DNA of 64,000 nucleotides from AP-15 sp963796155 (GCA_963796155.1 CAWCKT010000008.1:1-64000); one strand, 5' to 3'. Shown: positions 1-8,850, numbered from the stretch's first letter. Program-made: numbers and translations. The notes: generated by a model not told the origin, from the letters alone.

Positions 1-165
1 AACCTACACCACGCAACGCCACCGGTATACTAAGGGGTAATGTCCGTGTCGCCTGCACTGAGGCAGTCGCCTCAATACCGCGTTCCCCGGCGTGCGCCGG
101 AAGGGGATGGCGTCGCGGACGTTGGCGAGGCCGGCGACGTAGGCGAGGGTGCGCTCGAAGCCGAG

Positions 166-211
166 ACCCCCACCCCTCCCTCCCCCGCAAGTGGGGAGGG
201 TTAGGGAGGGG
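166..211. repeat. GC-rich palindromic repeat, copy 1
   Basis: An approximately 46-bp element starting ACCCCCACCCCTCCCTC and ending GGGTTAGGGAGGGG, with a CCCC...GGGG dyad at its centre. It sits where the intact asnS has about 14 bp, so it replaced or displaced coding sequence. It resembles REP-type intergenic repeats known in alphaproteobacteria; the family assignment is inferred. Confidence 0.7.
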
Positions 212-241
212 CTGCGGCACCGTGCCGTAGCGGCGCAGATC

Positions 242-288
242 ACCCCCACCCTTCCCTCCCCCGCGAGCGGGGGAGGGTTAGGGAGGGG
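242..288. repeat. GC-rich palindromic repeat, copy 2
   Basis: Second copy of the element at 166-211, in the same orientation, differing at a few positions (CTTCCCTCCCCCGCGAGCG core). It interrupts the same asnS fragment about 30 bp away from copy 1. Two insertions of one element within about 75 bp of former coding DNA is unusual. Confidence 0.7.
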
Positions 289-345
289 GCGTAGTGCTCC
301 TTGTCGATGCCGCGCTCCGCCATCCTCCGGTCCAGAACCTCGAGC

Positions 346-383
<38 letters not shown>

Positions 384-535
384 CCCCGGCGCCAGCACGT
401 CCATCGCCGCGACCGTCCGGCCGTCGTCCTCGAGCCGGCGATCGAGACACCGCCATCTTTGCGTCCAAATTGACGTGTATGATTTGCGCCAAGCTGGAGA
501 GGTGTGGGCAGCGGAGCGAGCGGACGGTCCCGCAG

Positions 536-708
536 TTTTCCCTGCCATTTCCCTGCTAATGCGCTAGCAGGGGAAAATTTTTCCCTGCCAGGCACTGCCG
601 AAGACGGATTAAAACGATGCGTAACTATTTGATCAAACGTTATTTTTCTCCTTCAATGGGGTCGATCGCCCGGCCCGAATGTGCATTTTTTCCCTGCTGG
701 CAGGGAAA
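536..708. repeat. cluster of TTTCCCTGC repeats
   Basis: TTTCCCTGC or its reverse complement occurs about six times: near 537, 548, 566 (reverse), 580, 688 and 700 (reverse). Neighbouring copies form dyads, e.g. CTGCTAATGCGCTAGCAG around 552-569. The block fills the interval between the asnS remnant and the asnS stop codon, where no gene is seen. The role is unknown; a recombination site or mobile-element scar is one possibility. Confidence 0.6.
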
Positions 709-711
709 TGG

Positions 712-2120
712 TCAATACCGTGCGTTGCCGGGGGTGCGCGGGAAGGGGATGGCGTCGCGGACATTGGCGAGGCCGGTGACGTAGGCGAGGGTGCGCTCGA
801 AGCCGAGGCCGAAGCCGGCATGCGGCACCGTGCCGTAGCGTCTGAGATCGCGGTACCAGGCGTAGTGCTCCTTGTCGATGCCGCGCTCGGCCATGGTGCG
901 GTCCAAGACATCGAGCCGCTCCTCGCGTTGGCTGCCGCCGATGATCTCGCCGATCCCGGGTGCCAGTACGTCCATTGCCGCGACCGTGCGGCCGTCGTCG
1001 TTCAATCGCATGTAGAAGGCCTTGATGGCCTTCGGGTAGTTCATCACGATGACCGGCTTCTTGGCGTATTTCTCGGTCAGATAGCGCTCGTGCTCCGACT
1101 GCAGGTCGACACCCCAGTGGACCGGAGAACTCGAATTTTTCGTTTGACCGCTCGAGCACTTCGATCGCCTCGCCGTAATCCATATGGGCGAATTCCGAGC
1201 CGACGATGCCTTCGAGTTTCGCGACCAGCCCCTTCTCGATGCGCTGGTCGAAGAAACGCGAGGTCTTCCTGCCGCTCGTTCAGCAACGCCGCGAAAGTGT
1301 ATTTGAGCAGCGCTTCCGCCAATGCCGCATTGTCCGAGAGGTCGGCGAAGGCGATCTCCGGCTCGATCATCCAGAATTCGGCGAGATGGCGGCTGGTGTT
1401 CGAGTTCTCGGCGCGGAAGGTCGGCCCAAAGGTGTAGACCTTGGTCAGCGCCAGGCAGTAGGCCTCGATGTTGAGCTGGCCCGAGACCGTCAGGAACGCC
1501 TCGCGCCCGAAGAAATCCTGCGCGAAATCGACCCTGCCGTCAGGGGTGCGCGGCAGGTTGGCGAGATCCAGGGTCGACACGCGGAACAATGCGCCGGCCC
1601 CCTCCGCATCGGAGGCGGTGATGATCGGCGTATTGACCCAGAAAAAGCCGTTCTCGTCGAAGAAGCGGTGGATGGCCTTGGCGAGCGTATGCCGCACCCG
1701 GGTCGCCGCGCCGATCACGTTGGTGCGCGGCCGCAGGTGTGCCACCTCGCGCAGGTACTCGAGCGTGTGCGGTTTCGGCTGGATCGGATAGGTATCCGGG
1801 TCCTCGACCCAGCCGATCACGCGGACCGCACTCGCCTGCATCTCGAAGGGCTGCCCCTTCGCCGGCGACGGCACGATCATCCCGGTCGCCTCGACCGCGC
1901 AGCCGGCCGACAGCTTCAGGACCTCATCGGTGTAATTGGGCAAGGTGTTCGGCGCCACCACCTGCAGCGGATGGAACGACGAGCCGTCCGAGATGTGCAC
2001 GAACGAAATGCCCGCCCGCGAGTCCCGCCGCGTGCGCACCCAGCCTTTGACGGTGACCGGCGCGTCGTCGGGCGCCTCGCCGGCGAGGATCTCGCGTCCG
2101 CTGAACTCTCGCTTGTCCAT
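712..2120 (-). CDS. asnS: asparaginyl-tRNA synthetase, two frameshifts
   Basis: Class II aminoacyl-tRNA synthetase charging tRNA-Asn. An N-terminal OB-fold anticodon-binding domain (about residues 1-115) is followed by the catalytic domain, with motif 2 (FGPTFRAENSNTSRHLAEFW, residues 231-250) and motif 3 (GFGLGFERTLAYVTG near the C-terminus). The full 468-aa family length is recovered only by removing one base in the AAA run at 1254-1256 and one at about 1126. Frame 1 covers residues up to ...NERQEDLAF, frame 2 the segment containing MDYGEAIEVLERSNEKFEF, and frame 3 the rest. Both lesions are +1 insertions. Because the gene is normally essential, sequence error is more likely than decay, unless another asnS or the transamidation route exists elsewhere. 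Confidence 0.9.
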
Positions 2121-2198
2121 CGATCGAGAGTTACCCAGGCGGCGCGACCTTGTCCAGCGATCCCCTTGACCTCGGCTATCGAGCCTGCCGAGGGCCGG

Positions 2199-2945
2199 TC
2201 ACCCATTCCCTGCCGTCGGCTTCTCTCCTGCTCGGCTCTGCGGCGGAGCATCGATGACGGTGCCGGAGACCGGCTCGACCCACACGAGGTGATCCTCGAC
2301 CGCTCTGACCCCCGGCACATTCTCGGCGGCGACGCGCAGTGCGGCGCGCTCGTTCTCGTCGAGGATGACGCCGTTCAGATCGACGACCCCGTTCTCGACG
2401 GTGATCGCGACACCGTCGCGCGGCACCCAGGCGACTTTCGCCAGCTCGGCGTGGATCCGCGCGCGGATCTCCTCGTCGCTGGTTGCCGCACCAGGCTGCT
2501 CTTCGAGCGCGCGGGCGAGTGCGCGCAACAGGTCGGCGCGGCTGACGATACCGATCGGCCGATCGCCGTCGAGCACCGGGACCCGCTTGATGCGACGGCG
2601 TTCCATCAAGGCCACGACTTCGTCGAGCGGCGTGTCCGGGGTCACGCTGACGAGGTCGCGGGTCATGATCTCATCGACCCGGCGCCCATGGGTTCGAACA
2701 TAATCCTCCGCCAGCCGCCCCGGCCCCATCAGGATTTCGAGCCAACGCGGGCGATGCCGTTCGGTGCCCGTCTCGCCGCGGCGCAACAGATCGCCCTCGG
2801 TCAGAATCCCGACCAGCTGGCCGCCGTTGCCGATCACCGGCAGGCCGCTGACGTGGTTGTCGAGCATCAGCCGAATGGCTTCGACCAGCGGCGCGTCGGG
2901 CCTGACCGAGATGATATTCCGGGTCATGACCTCCGAGGCGTTCAT
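2199..2945 (-). CDS. CBS-domain pair plus BON domain protein
   Basis: 248 aa. Two CBS motifs (about residues 1-60 and 88-150), each with the typical VMTRNIISV / IMTRDLVSV opening and a GI(L/V)(T/S)xxDLLR ending, are followed by a BON domain (about 168-232, VENGVVDLNGVILDENER). CBS pairs usually bind adenosyl nucleotides and sense energy state; BON domains often bind membranes or other surfaces. There is no catalytic domain, so the role is regulatory by inference. Its ATG overlaps the pgk stop codon (ATGA), which implies translational coupling with pgk. Confidence 0.88.
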   Translation of the reverse strand: MNASEVMTRNIISVRPDAPLVEAIRLMLDNHVSGLPVIGNGGQLVGILTEGDLLRRGETGTERHRPRWLEILMGPGRLAEDYVRTHGRRVDEIMTRDLVSVTPDTPLDEVVALMERRRIKRVPVLDGDRPIGIVSRADLLRALARALEEQPGAATSDEEIRARIHAELAKVAWVPRDGVAITVENGVVDLNGVILDENERAALRVAAENVPGVRAVEDHLVWVEPVSGTVIDAPPQSRAGEKPTAGNG

Positions 2946-4171
2946 GCGCCGTCTCCTCTCGGGGCGGCTTGCTCAGCCGCGGCGAGGGCCGCGACGCCGG
3001 GCAATTCGCGGCCTTCGAGCCATTCGAGAAAGGCGCCGCCGGCGGTCGAGACGTAGGACAGCCGGTCGGTCACCCCGGCTGCGCCGAGTGCCGCGACCGT
3101 GTCGCCGCCGCCGGCGACGCTGAGCAGCTTGCCGGCTCGGGTGAGCTCGGCAACCTTTTCCGCCACCGCCGCGGTTGCCCGGTCGAAGGGCGGCGTCTCG
3201 AAGGCACCGAGCGGGCCGTTCCAGACAAGGGTGCGCGCCTCTTCGAGTGCCGAGGCGATGCGGGCCACCGTCCTCGGGCCGATATCGAGGATCATCATAT
3301 CGCCCGGAACCGCATCGATCGCCACGGCCCGGGCCGCTGTCCCAGACGCGAGCCCGGCGGCGACGACGGCGTCCTCGGGAAGGATGACGCGGCAGTTGCG
3401 TTCGCGTGCGAGCGCCAGAAGCCGGCGCGCATTTTCCGCCATGTCACGCTCGCATAGCGAACGGCCGACCTCCGCTCCCTCGGCAAACAGCAACGTGTTC
3501 GCCATTGCCCCGCCGATCGCCAGGAGATCGACCTTGCCGATGACAAAGCGCAGGAGGTCGAGCTTGGTCGACACCTTGGCGCCGCCGACGAGCGCCAGAA
3601 CCGGCCGCGCCGGGGTTTCGAGAGCGGCTGTGAGCGCGCCGAGCTCGGCCTCCATCAGCTTGCCGGCCGCGGCCGGCAGCAAATGCGCCAATGCGGCAAT
3701 CGAGGCGTGGGCGCGATGCGCGGCCGAGAAAGCGTCGTCGACATAGACGTCGCCGAGCTCGGCGAGAGCCCGCGCAAAATCGGGCGAGTTGGCTTCCTCG
3801 CCCTTGTGGAAGCGGAGATTTTCGAGGAGCGCCACCTGCCCGGGCCGAAGTGCGGCGACGACCCGTTTCGCCTCCTCGCCGATGCAGTCGGCGGCAAAGG
3901 CAACATTACGGCCGCCGATCGCCTTCTGCAGCGGCGCAATCACCGGCCGCAGCGAAAAAGCCGGATCCGGCTGGCCCTGCGGACGGCCGAAATGGGACAT
4001 CACGATCACCTTGGCGCCCTTGGCGATCAGGGCCTCGATCGTCGGGGCGAGCCGCTCGATCCGAGTGGCATCGCCGACGACGCCGTCCTTGACCGGGACG
4101 TTCAGATCGGCGCGAAGCAGCACGCGCTTGCCGCGGACGTCGATGTCGTCGAGCGTTCGAAATCTCGCCAT
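2942..4171 (-). CDS. pgk: phosphoglycerate kinase
   Basis: 409 aa, full family length. Catalyses 1,3-bisphosphoglycerate + ADP to 3-phosphoglycerate + ATP in cytosolic glycolysis or gluconeogenesis. The N-terminal substrate-binding signature LLRADLNVPVKDG (residues 18-30), the SHFGRPQG motif (about 59-66) and the C-terminal nucleotide loop GGGDTVAAL (354-362) with STAGGAFLEWLEG (375-387) are all present. It is first in a minus-strand unit with the CBS-BON gene and is divergent from the universal stress protein gene, with about 86 bp between the two starts. Confidence 0.97.
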   Translation of the reverse strand: MARFRTLDDIDVRGKRVLLRADLNVPVKDGVVGDATRIERLAPTIEALIAKGAKVIVMSHFGRPQGQPDPAFSLRPVIAPLQKAIGGRNVAFAADCIGEEAKRVVAALRPGQVALLENLRFHKGEEANSPDFARALAELGDVYVDDAFSAAHRAHASIAALAHLLPAAAGKLMEAELGALTAALETPARPVLALVGGAKVSTKLDLLRFVIGKVDLLAIGGAMANTLLFAEGAEVGRSLCERDMAENARRLLALARERNCRVILPEDAVVAAGLASGTAARAVAIDAVPGDMMILDIGPRTVARIASALEEARTLVWNGPLGAFETPPFDRATAAVAEKVAELTRAGKLLSVAGGGDTVAALGAAGVTDRLSYVSTAGGAFLEWLEGRELPGVAALAAAEQAAPRGDGA

Positions 4172-4257
4172 ATCCTCACTCTCCCGCCGCGGTGACGCCG
4201 GACGCGCTTGGTGTTATCTCTGCGAAAACCAGATCCGACCAACCTCGCGGAGACCCG

Positions 4258-5121
4258 ATGATAAAGACCATTCTCGTTCCGGCAACCGGTAGTGACAGGG
4301 ACACCGCGGTTTTCGCGTCGGCCCTGGCTGTCGCGCGCGCGTTCGCTGCGCATATCGAGTTCCTGCACGTGCGGCCGGACGCGGCGGCAATGGCGGTCGC
4401 CATGGCCTCGGACGGCGGCGGCGCCACGATGGTCGGCGGTCTGATCAACCGGCTGGAGGAAGAAGCCGACGCACGCGAGAAAAAGGCAAACCAGCTGTTC
4501 CAAGGCTTTTGCGAGAGCGCAGGGCTGGCGCTGCGGGATGCCCCATCCGGTCCGCCCGGTCCGTCGACGCAGTGGCTTCGCGAAACCGGCGCCGAACCCT
4601 ATTGGGTCGCCGAACACGGACGCGCCGCCGACCTCTTGGTCATCGGGCGCTCGGATCCCGACGAGGGTGCCTCGTTGGACACCATCGAGGGGGCGCTCAT
4701 CGAGAGCGGCCGCCCGCTTTTTATACCGCCTGCGGCGCCCCTGGCGACCCTGCCCGAAACCGTCGCCATCGGCTGGAAGGCCAGCCGCGAAGCCGCCCGC
4801 GCATTGACGGCGGCATTGCCTTTCCTCCAGATCGCCAAACAGATTGTCATCTTGACCGTCGCGGAGGATCAGCGCGCACCGGAAGACGAGGCGGACCGCT
4901 TGATGACCGCCCTGCGCTGGCACGGCGTTCCCATTTCGGTGCGTCATTTGCGGCCCGACGCGCGCGGCGCACCGGAAACTCTGTTGTCCGCCGCTGCCGA
5001 GCACGCAGCGCTGCTCGTGATGGGCGGCTACGGCCACAGCCGATTGCGCGAATGGATCTTCGGGGGCTTTACGTGGCACGTCCTCAGAGCCGCCGAGGTA
5101 CCAGTTTTGATGGCGCATTGA
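4258..5121 (+). CDS. universal stress protein, UspA family
   Basis: 287 aa from an ATG preceded by GCGGAG. An upstream ATG at 4192 is open in frame but lies beyond the ribosome site. There are two Usp-like alpha/beta domains; the second keeps GGYGHSRLREWIFGG near the C-terminus, the ATP-binding and dimer signature of UspA proteins, and the first has ADLLVIGRSD. Tandem-domain Usp proteins act in the cytosol in stress and starvation survival. The gene heads a plus-strand run with the ChaB-like and MpaB-like genes. Confidence 0.9.
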   Translation: MIKTILVPATGSDRDTAVFASALAVARAFAAHIEFLHVRPDAAAMAVAMASDGGGATMVGGLINRLEEEADAREKKANQLFQGFCESAGLALRDAPSGPPGPSTQWLRETGAEPYWVAEHGRAADLLVIGRSDPDEGASLDTIEGALIESGRPLFIPPAAPLATLPETVAIGWKASREAARALTAALPFLQIAKQIVILTVAEDQRAPEDEADRLMTALRWHGVPISVRHLRPDARGAPETLLSAAAEHAALLVMGGYGHSRLREWIFGGFTWHVLRAAEVPVLMAH

Positions 5122-5144
5122 GGGTCCGTTGGGGCTAAGGGACC

Positions 5145-5360
5145 GTGCCCTACGCGACGACCTCGGATCTGCCGCCGGCAGCGCGCCGGCTACCGCCGCA
5201 TGCCCAGGAAATTTTTCTGTCGGCCTTCAACAATGCGTGGCAATCCTATGCCGACCGCGGCCCGCGCGAGCAGGAAGAGATCGCCTTTCGCATCGCCTGG
5301 GCGGCAGTCAAAAAGCATTATCACAAGCGGGGCGACGTCTGGATTGCAAATAGCTGGTGA
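5145..5360 (+). CDS. ChaB-family small protein
   Basis: 71 aa from a GTG start 23 bp after the usp stop. It matches the ChaB fold: an N-terminal DLPPAARRLPPHAQEIFLSA stretch, then EQEEIAFRIAWAAVKKHYHK. ChaB was named as a regulator of the cation antiporter ChaA in E. coli, but in most alphaproteobacteria the solo gene has no proven role. Its 3' end overlaps the proposed start of the next gene by about 17 bp, suggesting coupling. Confidence 0.8.
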   Translation: MPYATTSDLPPAARRLPPHAQEIFLSAFNNAWQSYADRGPREQEEIAFRIAWAAVKKHYHKRGDVWIANSW

Positions 5361-6330
5361 GGCGAGAGGCACCTCCCTCGATCCGCCCCGGATCGTCAGC
5401 GAGGCCGATCTGGAGCGCGAGCTGGCGCTGATCCGCGATGCCTCGATGCAGAGCCGCGCGGGTGTATTCGGCCCCGGCTCGATGATGTGGCGTATCGACA
5501 AAGAGGCGGCGATATTCCTCGGGGCGGGTCGCGCGTTGCTTCTTCAGCTTGCCCACCCTTGGGTCGCGGCCGCGATCACCCGGCATTCGCGGGTATTGGC
5601 CGACCCGATCGGCCGGTTTCACCGCACCTTCAGCTACATGTTTACGATGGTGTTCGGCACGACAGAGCAGGCGTTGGCGGCTGCCCGACGACTGCACGAT
5701 CGTCATGCCCGCATCAGCGGGACGTTGGTCGAGGCGGCGGGACCCTTTGCCGCCGGCTCGCGATATCGGGCCAACGAGGTGGCTGCGCTGCGCTGGGTCC
5801 ACGCCACCCTGATCGACACCGCGCTTGTTGCGTACGAACTCGTGCACCCGCCGGTTTCCGCCGAGGAGCGCGAACGCTATTGGGGCGAAGCCCGGCTGTT
5901 CGCTGCGTTCTTCGGCATTCCGCAAGACGCCTTGCCGCAGAGCTGGGCGGATTTTATCGCCGACAACGAGACCATGTGGCGATCGGATGTTCTGACCGTG
6001 AGCGACGAGGCACGCAAAATTGCCGGAGCCGTCCTTTCCGGTGCCGGAACCCGGCTCCCCATACCGTCCTGGTATCGCGACTTGACCGCGCGGCTGCTGC
6101 CGGCTCGGCTGCGCGACGATTTTGGGCTGCCGTACGGCGCGTCGGAGCGCCGCAAGACCGAGCGGGCGCTCGCGATGCTTCGTCACGTGTACCCGTGGAT
6201 GCCGGGCCGCCTGCGCCATGTCGGTCCATATCAAGAGGCGCGTGCGCGGCTCGCCGGACGGCTGCGGCCGGGGGCGACGACGCAACTGCTGAACCGCTTC
6301 TGGATCGGGCAGAGCTCGATGGCCGAGTGA
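5344..6330 (+). CDS. MpaB/DUF2236-family oxygenase-like protein
   Basis: About 328 aa. It carries the DUF2236 N-terminal block GVFGPGSMMWRIDKEAAIFL and the following LLLQLAHPWVAAAITRHS, with conserved histidines (AHPWVA, RFHRTF) proposed as heme ligands in this family, which includes fungal MpaB and the latex-clearing protein Lcp. The substrate is unknown. The start is uncertain: no ATG or GTG lies near the ChaB stop, and TTG 5344 is the best in-frame choice; an upstream ATG at 5200 would lie wholly inside chaB. Confidence 0.8.
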   Translation: MQIAGEARGTSLDPPRIVSEADLERELALIRDASMQSRAGVFGPGSMMWRIDKEAAIFLGAGRALLLQLAHPWVAAAITRHSRVLADPIGRFHRTFSYMFTMVFGTTEQALAAARRLHDRHARISGTLVEAAGPFAAGSRYRANEVAALRWVHATLIDTALVAYELVHPPVSAEERERYWGEARLFAAFFGIPQDALPQSWADFIADNETMWRSDVLTVSDEARKIAGAVLSGAGTRLPIPSWYRDLTARLLPARLRDDFGLPYGASERRKTERALAMLRHVYPWMPGRLRHVGPYQEARARLAGRLRPGATTQLLNRFWIGQSSMAE

Positions 6331-6342
6331 GGGAAGACGGGT

Positions 6343-7458
6343 ATGGCGCAGCAGGCGGAAGCAAACGTCCTTCGGGTGCCGGCGGGGACGGATCTCGTCG
6401 AATGGTATTTCGAGCAAGGATGGACCGACGGGCTTCCGGTGGTGCCGCCGACCCGAGCGATGGTCGATGCGGTGGTCGAGCGGCTGGGTGGCGACGCGGA
6501 TTTCGTCGAATGCAAGGTGCCGCCGCGCTACGGGAGCCTCTCGCGGGAGGTGCTGGCGATCAACATGGTGATGGCCGGCTGCAAGCCCGAATACGCTCCC
6601 GTCGTCCGCGCCGCGATGCTGGCGCTGACGACCGCCGCGTTCAACCTTAACGGGGTCCAGGCGACGACGCACATGGCCGCACCGCTGCTGATCGTCAACG
6701 GGCCGATCGCGCGCGGGATCGGGATGAACGGCGATTGCAATGCGTTCGGCTCGGGCAACCGCGCCAATGCGACGATCGGGCGCGCGCTGCGCCTGGTTCT
6801 GCTCAATGTCGGCGGCGGCTGGCCCGGCGAGCTCGACAAGAGCACGCTCGGTCATCCCGGCAAATACACCTATTGCGTCGCCGAGAACGAAATGGCGAGC
6901 CCTTGGGCGCCATATCACGTCGAAAAGGGCTTCGGCGCCGAAGATTCCACCGTTTTCGTACTGGCCGCCGAGCCGCCGCATAGTGTCACCAACCATGTCG
7001 CGAACGACCCCGAAGGTATTCTCGACAGCATCGCTTCGGCGATGAGCACGATCGCCAACAACAACGCGGTTTCGAGCGGTCATTGCGCGGTGGTCATCGG
7101 CCCCGAGCATGCCCGCACCATCGCCGGCAAGGGCTGGACCCGGCACGATGTGCGCAGCTATCTGGCGATGCACGCCTACAATCTCTTTTCGGAACTGACG
7201 TTCGATCAGCGCTACGGCAAGATCTACAATCGCAACCTGCCGAAATGGTACAAGCGCGAGCCGGGGTCGCGAATTCCGATCGTGCCGAGCGCCGACCACA
7301 TTCACCTCTTTGTCATCGGCGGCGCGGCCGGCCGGTTTTCCGCCTTCATCCCCGGCTGGGGGCACATGTCATCGCCGGTGCTGCGCAGCATCGAAACCGT
7401 CGACGAGAGCGGCACTCGCAGGGCGCCGATTTGCGTCGACGGCACCTGCTATCTCTAA
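6343..7458 (+). CDS. conserved protein paired with the UGSC selenoprotein
   Basis: 371 aa, no recognised catalytic family. Visible features are WYFEQGWTDGLPVVPPT (about residues 21-37), a glycine-rich middle with MNGDCNAFGSGNRANATIGR (about 126-145), and a C-terminus CVDGTCYL, a CX4C pair that could be redox active. No signal peptide or membrane span is evident. The selenoprotein gene starts 12 bp downstream on the same strand, so the two are almost certainly co-transcribed. A partnership in which the UGSC protein exchanges electrons or sulfur with this protein is inference only. Confidence 0.75.
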   Translation: MAQQAEANVLRVPAGTDLVEWYFEQGWTDGLPVVPPTRAMVDAVVERLGGDADFVECKVPPRYGSLSREVLAINMVMAGCKPEYAPVVRAAMLALTTAAFNLNGVQATTHMAAPLLIVNGPIARGIGMNGDCNAFGSGNRANATIGRALRLVLLNVGGGWPGELDKSTLGHPGKYTYCVAENEMASPWAPYHVEKGFGAEDSTVFVLAAEPPHSVTNHVANDPEGILDSIASAMSTIANNNAVSSGHCAVVIGPEHARTIAGKGWTRHDVRSYLAMHAYNLFSELTFDQRYGKIYNRNLPKWYKREPGSRIPIVPSADHIHLFVIGGAAGRFSAFIPGWGHMSSPVLRSIETVDESGTRRAPICVDGTCYL

Positions 7459-7470
7459 ACGGAGACCCTC

Positions 7471-8019
7471 ATGACCAGTAAGCCGGAAGCGATCGCCTTC
7501 GATCCGCGTGGTGCCGTCGAGACCGAGCCACTCCCGCTTGCCGCGCGAGTGGGCAGTCCGCACGGGCTGCGCCTGGGCGTGCTCGACAACACCAAATGGA
7601 ACGCCAATCGCTTGCTGCGCAAGACAGTGACCAAGCTCCAGCAGGAGTTCTCCTTCGCCGCAGTCAACTACTACCGCAAGGAGAGCTTTTCCAAGGACGC
7701 AGAACCCGCGCTGATCGAGACGATCGCGGCCGATAACGACATCGTGCTGACGGCGATCGGCGACTGAGGGTCGTGCACCTCGTGCTGTACGCATGACGGC
7801 ATCCGACTCGAAGCCCTGGGCCGCCCGACAGCAGTCATCGTCACCACCGAGTTCCTCCACGAGGCAGAAGTGCAGCGCGACGCGCTCGGCATGCACGACC
7901 TCGCTCCGGTGGTGATCGATCACCCGCTCAGCACCTTGACCGACGTGGAAATCGAAGCACGCGCCGAACAGGCCGTCGGGCAGTGCGTCAATCTCTGGCT
8001 CGGGCGCTCCGGTCGATAA
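7471..8019 (+). CDS. UGSC-family selenoprotein (TGA read as selenocysteine)
   Basis: Reading through the TGA at 7765-7767 gives a continuous 182-aa protein with selenocysteine at residue 99 in the motif U-G-S-C-T-S-C-C, ending at TAA 8017-8019. The frame after TGA is clearly coding (RPTAVIVTTEFLHEAEVQRD, then APVVIDHPLSTLTD). A UGSC-containing selenoprotein family is known from marine and environmental sequences; U99/C102 would form a selenenylsulfide-type redox centre. The N-terminal half (LGVLDNTKWNANRLLRKTV) is also typical. Stopping at TGA would give a 98-aa protein cut exactly before its active site. selA, selB, selD and tRNA-Sec are not in this window and must exist elsewhere for this reading to hold. 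Confidence 0.85.
7770..7797 (+). promoter_or_regulatory. candidate bacterial SECIS hairpin
   Basis: Directly after the TGA, GTCGTGC (7770-7776) pairs with GCATGAC (7791-7797), giving a 7-bp stem with one G-U pair and a 14-nt loop (7777-7790). Bacterial SECIS elements lie immediately 3' of the Sec codon inside the coding region and present a small apical loop to SelB. The position fits; the loop is somewhat larger than typical and an alternative GTGC/GTAC pairing exists. Confidence 0.5.
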
Positions 8020-8212
8020 TGTCGAGCAGCTTGGCGCGTTCGTCAGGGCTGTTCACCGGAAACCGCTGCCAATCGCCGCTCCGCCGCAAATCGGCAAAAA
8101 GACCGGCGCGATCCTCATGAAAATGCAGAAACGCCCTGCCCTTGACATAGAAAATCCCGGGCCGCTTCTCGACGAGACCGGTTCGCGCCCTGAGGTTCCC
8201 CAGCACAGTCAC
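7988..8212 (-). CDS. conserved small hypothetical protein
   Basis: 74 aa. The core PGIFYVKGRAFLHFHEDRAG followed by DWQRFPVNSPDERAKLLDII resembles a small conserved protein family of unknown function found in several bacterial phyla. It is rich in charged residues, with no membrane span and no Cys. It is convergent with the selenoprotein gene and their 3' ends overlap by 32 bp, so each transcript could be antisense to the other. Confidence 0.65.
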   Translation of the reverse strand: MTVLGNLRARTGLVEKRPGIFYVKGRAFLHFHEDRAGLFADLRRSGDWQRFPVNSPDERAKLLDIIDRSARARD

Positions 8213-8260
8213 TGAGCGCCTCGAGGGCGCCTGGCCCAGCGTGTTTCATTGAGAGGCGCT

Positions 8261-8744
8261 ATGAACGAGAGCTTCGACCGCCAGCCGACATCGCTTTGGG
8301 GAGCCCCGTTATTTCGAGGATCTCGCCATCGGGGAGCGGTTTTATATCCCGAGCCGCACGATGACCGAAGCACATTTCGCCGCTTTCCAAACGATTTCCG
8401 CCGACAATCACCCGATCCACTACGATGTCGAGTATTGCCGCGAGCGGGGCCACAAAGGTCCCCTCGCCCACGGCTTCCAAATCCTGTCCTTCACGGCGGC
8501 GGGCGCCAGCATTTTCGCCCATGCCGTCGGCGATGCGCTGATCGCCTTCACCGAGCAATCGTCGAAATTTCTGAAGCCGGTTTACGCCGGAGACACGCTC
8601 TATCCGATGCTGGAAATATCGGCGTTGACACCCCAGCGCTCGACCGGGGTTGTCACGCTAGCCGCCAATGTGCACAACCAGCGGGGCGAGCTTGTCCTCA
8701 CCGGTGAGCAGAAAATCCTGCTGCGCAAGCGGCCGCCACCCTGA
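8261..8744 (+). CDS. MaoC-like (R)-hydratase, one frameshift
   Basis: A hot-dog fold MaoC dehydratase of about 160 aa. The core YFEDLAIGERF, then FQTISADNHPIHYDVEYC with the catalytic Asp/His pair, GPLAHGFQILS, and KFLKPVYAGDTLYP are present. The start ATG 8261 (after GAGAGG) reads MNESFDRQPTSLW, but the domain continues in the +1 frame; removing one G from the GGGG run at 8298-8301 restores one frame. The family hydrates enoyl-CoA thioesters; the exact substrate is unknown. Confidence 0.85.
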
Positions 8745-8850
8745 CTCCACCTCCCTGAGAGCACGGAAAAAATCGATTAGGGATCCTTGGGGGGTCGCGA
8801 GGTCAGCCTTCCTGACAAGGCTGCCGAATAAAGCCGAAGGATGGGTCGGC

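Noticed and set aside
1206..3056. A 616-codon open frame on the plus strand
   Set aside because: Shadow of asnS, the CBS-BON gene and pgk on the opposite strand; no recognisable domain.
5308..7365. A 685-codon open frame on the minus strand
   Set aside because: It lies opposite the MpaB and 371-aa genes, which have clear families and coding character. High GC content gives long antisense open frames; its residues show no family.
7471..7767. A 98-codon stand-alone gene ending at TGA
   Set aside because: The frame after TGA carries a complete conserved C-terminal half; the truncated call would remove the UGSC active site.
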